DNA of 64,000 nt from Flavobacterium sp. SUN052 (lineage in GTDB: Bacteria > Bacteroidota > Bacteroidia > Flavobacteriales > Flavobacteriaceae): contig NZ_JAPQNS010000014.1 in the NCBI RefSeq assembly GCF_028867935.1, positions 139,304 to 203,303 on the forward strand, written 5' to 3'. This document shows, piece by piece, positions 59,999-64,000 of this stretch. Every line of letters begins with the position of its first letter. The first letter of the stretch is position 1. The notes under the pieces were generated by a model. That model had not been told where the DNA came from and ran no database searches. It worked only from the letters and a program-made list of their open reading frames with translations. A program made the position numbers and the translations under genes.

Positions 59999-60922
59999 CT
60001 AATCAGCATGTTCTTTAAATGGTGGGGTCGGAGCATTTTCTTTTGCCATTTCGATTACCCTTTGAAAATTTATAGGATTATCAGGAAAAAACTCAATCAA
60101 AATATTTGGAAACAATCGTTGCATTAGATCAGAATAAGTATATCCATAATCTCTGCCTTCAAGCGGTCCTGTAGCCTTTGATAAAGCATGAATTTCATCT
60201 TTAGTAATGTTACTATCTTGGAAATTTTCCTCAATAATAAATTGGCGCTGGATATCATTAGGTCTAACAAAATCAAAAACCATAGCAGCCCTTCTTTTTA
60301 CCGCAGGATCTATAGAAGATAATCGGTTAGTACACATCACTACTAAGATGGGTAAATGTTCAGTCGAAATGGTGTCAATACCTCTAATCAAAGCATTTAC
60401 GCCCGCTCGGTCTTCATGATGCATTTGTGACAGTTCCCTAGACTGCGCCAAAGCATCTGCCTCATCAATCATGAGTATAAGTGCATTTTCAATCTTTTTG
60501 CCTCTTCGTTCGATTTGTTTGCCAGCTTCCAAAATAGCGCCAAAAGCAGAGGAAATAAGTTTGGTCATTTCGCCAACAGTTCCACTACCTCTAGCTTTCA
60601 AACTTAATCTATATAAAGTGACTCCTATTTTCTCCTGCCTTGCTACGGCATCTCCAAAGCTTTCTGCAAGTGAAGTCTTTCCTGTGCCTACATCACCTGA
60701 AAAAATAAATAAAGGTGGCCTTTTACCAAATTGCTTTAATAAGTTAATTTCTTTTCCATAATGTTTCTTACTCCACTCCATTAAAAGCAGTGGGTTAAAC
60801 AAAAGTCTACTCTGCTTTATCAGGCGCGTCTTAACATCATCAAGACCAACAAGATTACCATAACGCTGTTTAGCGTCTGCGTCAGGAAATTCAATTACAG
60901 TTTCAAAAAGGTCTAAGCTCAT
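59999..60922 (-). CDS. cap6: TRIP13-like AAA+ ATPase of CBASS (Cap6)
   Basis: The 307-residue AAA+ protein has Walker A GDVGTGKT (76-83), Walker B LMIDEAD (150-156), sensor region LVVMCTNRLSSIDPAVKRRA and an arginine-finger area (RRAAMVFDFV). It follows the HORMA gene by 3 bp, which defines type III CBASS. TRIP13-type ATPases remodel the HORMA protein and switch off the nucleotidyltransferase, giving a safety brake. It is the last gene of the operon and converges with the DUF1016 gene (34-bp gap). Confidence 0.92.
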   Translation of the reverse strand: MSLDLFETVIEFPDADAKQRYGNLVGLDDVKTRLIKQSRLLFNPLLLMEWSKKHYGKEINLLKQFGKRPPLFIFSGDVGTGKTSLAESFGDAVARQEKIGVTLYRLSLKARGSGTVGEMTKLISSAFGAILEAGKQIERRGKKIENALILMIDEADALAQSRELSQMHHEDRAGVNALIRGIDTISTEHLPILVVMCTNRLSSIDPAVKRRAAMVFDFVRPNDIQRQFIIEENFQDSNITKDEIHALSKATGPLEGRDYGYTYSDLMQRLFPNILIEFFPDNPINFQRVIEMAKENAPTPPFKEHAD

Positions 60923-60925
60923 AGG

Positions 60926-61420
60926 TTATTTAATGATTCGTCTTGATATGTCGACATTTCCCGAGGAATAGGCTTTATCATATATGCTATTCAAGCCGGC
61001 TTTAGGGTCAGCCCCATCTCCCCGAGCTACTGGCAAAGAAACTATAACGTTACTTTGTTGGGCAGCGGTTAATGCGAAGAATTTATCACTTTTACAGAGG
61101 TAAGACCCCCAAGTTGCTCCTGATATATCAACCCCAATAGGAACGCGACCGGGGCTATTATCTAATCCGTTAAGTTGTGATACTTCATATGAAAGTGCCA
61201 AAATCCATTTTCCATTTTTCTTAAAACCGTATTCGATGGATTTGAAATATCCATCCTTTAATAGAAGTGCTACCTCTTCAATGTATTCGTTAATCTGCGC
61301 ATCGCTTGGTTGACCATAGAAGCGTTGAAGCTGATATAAATCTGCTGCGAATTTTGATGCTAAATATCTAGCATTGGTGATTGTAAACGTGTTTGTTTGG
61401 GAATTTGTAAGGCTTGACAT
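60926..61420 (-). CDS. cap7: Bacterial HORMA-domain protein of CBASS (Cap7)
   Basis: A frame is open from 61537, but that start lies inside the nucleotidyltransferase gene. ATG 61420 (164 residues, MSSLTNSQTNTFTITNARYL) starts 4 bp after its stop and matches the family N-terminus. The HORMA fold features are visible: FAADLYQLQRFYGQPSDAQI, EEVALLLKDGYFKSIEYGFK, KNGKWILALSYEVSQLNGLD, and a C-terminal segment (YSSGNVDISRRIIK) that may act as safety belt or closure peptide. Bacterial HORMA proteins bind phage peptides and activate the CD-NTase. Confidence 0.92.
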   Translation of the reverse strand: MSSLTNSQTNTFTITNARYLASKFAADLYQLQRFYGQPSDAQINEYIEEVALLLKDGYFKSIEYGFKKNGKWILALSYEVSQLNGLDNSPGRVPIGVDISGATWGSYLCKSDKFFALTAAQQSNVIVSLPVARGDGADPKAGLNSIYDKAYSSGNVDISRRIIK

Positions 61421-61424
61421 ATCG

Positions 61425-62393
61425 CTAAATAGTGAAAGAGGGACCAAAAAGTTTTCTCCAGCAGTTGACGGCTCGCTCTTGAGTCGTTGCGTACCTAGCC
61501 TCATGTATGGCATCCAAGGCGTTATGTGCGGCTTCAATTATTTTCATTCGATCCGAATCTGTATAGCTGGCGATAATATTATTCGTCGGATTTACAGGGT
61601 CAAATATTTCTATTACTCCAGTACTAGAAGTAGGTAGTTTAGATTTAGGATAATTATCAGAAAACGAAATCCTGTCGTTAAGTTGAGTTTTAATAATGTA
61701 AGCAAAAAATTCTTCCAACGCATATATATAATCTTTCATTATCAGTCCGTTATCCGCAAGATGCGCACAAATAAGTTCAGCCATAAAAGATTTGAATCGA
61801 AATTCATCGTCTATTCTTTTCATGTTCCTGATCCACCACTTTACTAACCGAATGGTCTGTCTATAGTCGTGAGGTTGCTCTTCCTTTCTAGCTCTAATGA
61901 ATTTTAAATGAAGAGGGATATTGGTCAAAACTCGATCGCCACTATGCTTTTTAATTAAATATCCATAGTCATTATCCTCAACGATGACTGGAGAAACGTC
62001 AACATCTAAGCCGGTTCCTCTAAAGGAAATAGTAACACAATGTGTACTTAAAACAATCTGATCTTCACTAATTCCTTTGCCTTTATAAACTTCTCTTAAG
62101 CGATCCTGCAACCATGTAAGAAGCTCATATTCTGACGGATTATTTGCTGACTTTTTGATGTAAACCGCTACATCCATGTCATTCAGTGTCTTCAAAGCTG
62201 TCCCCTTAGCTACACTACCTGAATGATACATTTTGACCAAATCATAGTCTGGATGTTCATCGATATAGGCTTTCAAATTATCCCGGAGACGATTAACTTG
62301 AGCTCTATAATCGGTAACGTAATCCCGTTTAAGATTAATTTTATCCTCAGCGTATAGATAAATAGTTCTGTGAGTGACATACTGGTCAGCCAT
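61425..62393 (-). CDS. cdnC: CD-NTase of type III CBASS (CdnC-like)
   Basis: I choose ATG 62393 (322 residues, MADQYVTHRTIYLYAEDKIN), matching the family N-terminus; an upstream ATG at 62429 adds 12 residues. The nucleotidyltransferase signature is complete: HSGSVAKGTAL (G59, S60), NDMDVAVYI (D72, D74) and the third acidic site in LDVDVSP (D132). CdnC-type enzymes make cyclic tri-adenylate, the activator of NucC, and the effector gene next to it is indeed NucC. Activation requires the HORMA partner encoded downstream. Confidence 0.93.
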   Translation of the reverse strand: MADQYVTHRTIYLYAEDKINLKRDYVTDYRAQVNRLRDNLKAYIDEHPDYDLVKMYHSGSVAKGTALKTLNDMDVAVYIKKSANNPSEYELLTWLQDRLREVYKGKGISEDQIVLSTHCVTISFRGTGLDVDVSPVIVEDNDYGYLIKKHSGDRVLTNIPLHLKFIRARKEEQPHDYRQTIRLVKWWIRNMKRIDDEFRFKSFMAELICAHLADNGLIMKDYIYALEEFFAYIIKTQLNDRISFSDNYPKSKLPTSSTGVIEIFDPVNPTNNIIASYTDSDRMKIIEAAHNALDAIHEARYATTQERAVNCWRKLFGPSFTI

Positions 62394-62458
62394 AACTAGA
62401 AGTAATTTAATAAGTGAAAAATTGGGCACATCAAGAAGGGCGCCCTTTAAGAATGTAT

Positions 62459-63190
62459 TCAGACATTTAACCAGGCGGCATAGGCACGCACATCAATCAT
62501 TGGAACAGTTGCCTGGGTTTGTAGCCGTGCTATTAACTCGAATAGAAAGGCGGTTGCTGGTTTTCCACCTTGGGTTAAACTACAACTACTTCCATCAATA
62601 GCTGTACAGAATGTACCGTGTGCTGCTACGCAACCCAGATCCAAACGCCTTTGTGAATCAGTAGTCGAAATGGAATTTTCAAGCGATGTTCCTAAGCCAG
62701 GAGTCCAATCGCTTTCAAATGTTAAGAGTCCGGCTAATATATGGGCTAAAGGTTTGGGAGGATAAGTGCCTCCAGCGTGCGGAATTGGAAGACTAGTACG
62801 ATGCAATTGACGTACACTTTCCGCCTTATCCTGGGCATAGCTAATTTGAGCAGCATTTATACTTTGTTTAGCCTCAAAGACAGCATATACACTTTCCGAT
62901 GGAACGACAGTTTGTCCTTGATATTGAAATATAAAAGGAGAATATTGACGATCAGAGATAACGATATCAATCTGATCACTAAAGTTCCCCTGGCTATCGA
63001 CCACAAAGGCTTTGTTTACTGAATAACGTTGTGGAAGGTAAGTTTTCAACATCTCCAGCCAAATACTCTCACTGGCATCGCCTTTCGTACCAGGATGGCC
63101 AAACGTTTTTCTAGCTGTAGCCAGTTTTTGTTCAATATCTGAATGAAGGCCTTCAAGTAGAACATTTAAGGACCAAGTATTATTTGCCAT
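62459..63190 (-). CDS. nucC: NucC, CBASS effector endonuclease
   Basis: The 243-residue protein matches NucC closely along its whole length: LHSDIEQKLATARKTFGHPG, TKGDASESIWLEMLKTYLPQ, SDQIDIVISDRQYSPFIF and VYAVFEAKQ, with the catalytic residues in order (D75 in QIDIV, E106 and K108 in FEAKQ) and the conserved block LHRTSLPIPHAGGTYPPKPL. NucC is a cA3-activated hexameric nuclease that destroys the cell's DNA to stop phage spread. Here it is the first gene of the operon rather than the last as in the best-studied E. coli system, so the effector would be made first. Confidence 0.95.
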   Translation of the reverse strand: MANNTWSLNVLLEGLHSDIEQKLATARKTFGHPGTKGDASESIWLEMLKTYLPQRYSVNKAFVVDSQGNFSDQIDIVISDRQYSPFIFQYQGQTVVPSESVYAVFEAKQSINAAQISYAQDKAESVRQLHRTSLPIPHAGGTYPPKPLAHILAGLLTFESDWTPGLGTSLENSISTTDSQRRLDLGCVAAHGTFCTAIDGSSCSLTQGGKPATAFLFELIARLQTQATVPMIDVRAYAAWLNV

Positions 63191-63235
63191 AGTAAATGCT
63201 TTAAGTGGGGATTAAGATTTAAACACTACCCTCAT

Positions 63236-63267
63236 TACCAGAAAGCGTTAGGTAACGCTTTCTGGTA
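63236..63267. promoter_or_regulatory. 15-bp palindrome between the CBASS operon and a divergent sigma-like gene
   Basis: TACCAGAAAGCGTTA (63236-63250), GG, TAACGCTTTCTGGTA (63253-63267): a perfect 15-bp dyad with a 2-bp centre, 46 bp before the nucC start and 15 bp before the sigma-gene start. It precedes AGGAG (63269-63273), the ribosome site of the sigma gene. Likely an operator; it may also fold in the sigma mRNA and mask its start. Confidence 0.8.
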
Positions 63268-63282
63268 TAGGAGTACCACACC

Positions 63283-63894
63283 ATGACTTGGGAAGATTTA
63301 CAGGAAGAATCAACACTTGATCTGATTGAGTATATCAGGTCGATAGCTGATCCAGGCTACTATGAGTTAGCACAGGCAGCGTACATAGCTTTTACATTCA
63401 AATTTCGAAAGGACGTAATTGACAAATGCGTAGTATTAAGCAGAAAATGGAACCGTTCAGAAGATGATGCAATTGAATTGGCGAACCGTGTTTTCGCCCG
63501 TTTTTTAAAATACCCTAAATTCAATCTATCGAAATGTAGCAGCGGTAAAATTGATGAATGTGTTAGAAGGTATCTCTATGGCATTGCTAACAAAGAAATC
63601 GTTACGCTTCTGCAAGCAATTTATTCACCCTTTGATGGAGCAGAGGTTCTTGTCACCTCATTGATTAACTCACAACAAACCTATGAGCCAGAAAAGCTCA
63701 AAAAGCTTCAAGCCTACGAAGCTTGGTTGGATGAATTATTTTCCAGACTCACTCCCAAACATAAAATTATCTTTCTAACCTATAAGCAGTACGAGATTCA
63801 GAACCGTACATTACCTAGACATTTATTAGCTGACATGCGCAACGTCTTAGGGTTGACACAAAATACAATTAGAGTATATGAGGGGTGGGCGTAA
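63283..63894 (+). CDS. Sigma-70-family factor-like protein
   Basis: The 203-residue protein is organised like an ECF sigma factor: region 2 (about 40-100, RKWNRSEDDAIELANRVFAR, RRYLYGIANKEIVTLLQ) and a C-terminal region 4 with a helix-turn-helix (about 155-203, RLTPKHKIIFLTYKQYEIQN, ADMRNVLGLTQNTIRVYEGW). It ends right after the recognition helix, shorter than usual by a few residues. An AGGAG lies 9 nt before the ATG. It is divergent from the CBASS operon across a perfect palindrome, and another gene starts 62 bp downstream. It may control its own neighbourhood (inference). Confidence 0.75.
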   Translation: MTWEDLQEESTLDLIEYIRSIADPGYYELAQAAYIAFTFKFRKDVIDKCVVLSRKWNRSEDDAIELANRVFARFLKYPKFNLSKCSSGKIDECVRRYLYGIANKEIVTLLQAIYSPFDGAEVLVTSLINSQQTYEPEKLKKLQAYEAWLDELFSRLTPKHKIIFLTYKQYEIQNRTLPRHLLADMRNVLGLTQNTIRVYEGWA

Positions 63895-63907
63895 ATAGGA
63901 ACCAGCG

Positions 63908-63950
63908 TGTGTTAAGGGATTGACGACCAAATCTTTCACCTTACACACGC
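63908..63950. promoter_or_regulatory. Imperfect hairpin before the edge gene
   Basis: CGTGTGTTAAGG (from about 63906) pairs with CCTTACACACG (about 63940-63950) with one bulged T, an 11-bp stem. It separates the sigma-like gene from the next start at 63957, acting perhaps as a terminator or a control hairpin for the downstream gene. Confidence 0.45.
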
Positions 63951-63956
63951 GGCCCC

Positions 63957-64000
63957 ATGGAAGCGAAATTAACCCCTTTGCTTGAGTTTCTAAATGCCGT
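63957..64000 (+). CDS. Start of an unidentified gene (partial, runs off the right edge)
   Basis: ATG 63957 opens MEAKLTPLLEFLNAV without a stop before the window ends. It is co-directional with the sigma-like gene and 62 bp after it, so it may be its partner. Too short to identify. Confidence 0.4.
   Translation, partial: MEAKLTPLLEFLNA

Noticed and set aside
61420..61537. Upstream start of the HORMA gene
   Set aside because: It lies within the nucleotidyltransferase gene in another frame; the family N-terminus and spacing support 61420.

Overview
The window is Bacteroidota DNA, most likely Cytophagales (Spirosoma-like). The evidence is a SusC-type TonB receptor behind an ECF sigma/FecR pair, a complete Bacteroidetes-type conjugation operon (ParA, DUF3408, DUF4134, DUF4133, TraG, TraJ, TraK, TraM, TraN), and promoters of the TTG-N19/20-TAnnTTTG kind. 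Assignment below family level is inference. No rRNA, tRNA, integrase or CRISPR array was seen.

Layout. 1-4.1 kb: sigma factor, FecR and a SusC-like receptor that runs off the left edge (minus strand). 4.2-9.0 kb: decay zone with an IS982 remnant, an intact formylglycine-generating-enzyme-like lipoprotein gene, a broken TonB receptor, and a broken IS4/IS701-like transposase cut by an IS5-like element whose own transposase has an in-frame stop. 9.3-13.6 kb: small, mostly unrecognised accessory genes. 13.7-23.8 kb: mobilisation block (TOPRIM/DUF3991 primase-like protein, two DUF3945 paralogues, M23 peptidase, XRE regulator, VirD4-like coupling ATPase, relaxase, MobC). 23.8-24.5 kb: very AT-rich non-coding stretch. 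24.5-36.4 kb: one plus-strand type IV secretion operon closed by a 17-bp terminator hairpin. 36.5-39.4 kb: a 48-residue membrane protein, then an XRE-pentapeptide regulator with an ABC exporter. 39.5-47.5 kb: anti-restriction block (ArdC-like and DarB-like proteins plus three small genes). 47.6-64 kb: defence island with an AbiL-like RloB/RloA pair, a restriction-modification system with an invertible specificity domain and its own serine recombinase, a DUF1016 nuclease-like gene, and a complete type III CBASS operon (NucC, CD-NTase, HORMA, TRIP13) divergent from a sigma-factor-like gene.

Most interesting points. (1) A 132-bp inverted repeat flanks a 1.5-kb segment carrying two alternative, tail-to-tail C-terminal target-recognition domains for the 1112-residue methyltransferase; inversion would switch specificity while preserving frame and length. 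(2) A 48-bp promoter-plus-leader module occurs in four good copies and one decayed copy ahead of genes of the conjugative/anti-restriction region. A second 16-bp box lies exactly 36 bp upstream of the -33 element in three copies and 25 bp upstream in the fourth, about one helical turn closer. (3) Two intergenic regions hold similar hairpin structures with compensatory base changes and may encode a structured RNA. The region from about 9 kb rightward is best read as a conjugative element (integrated element or plasmid, undecided) carrying both anti-restriction and defence cargo.
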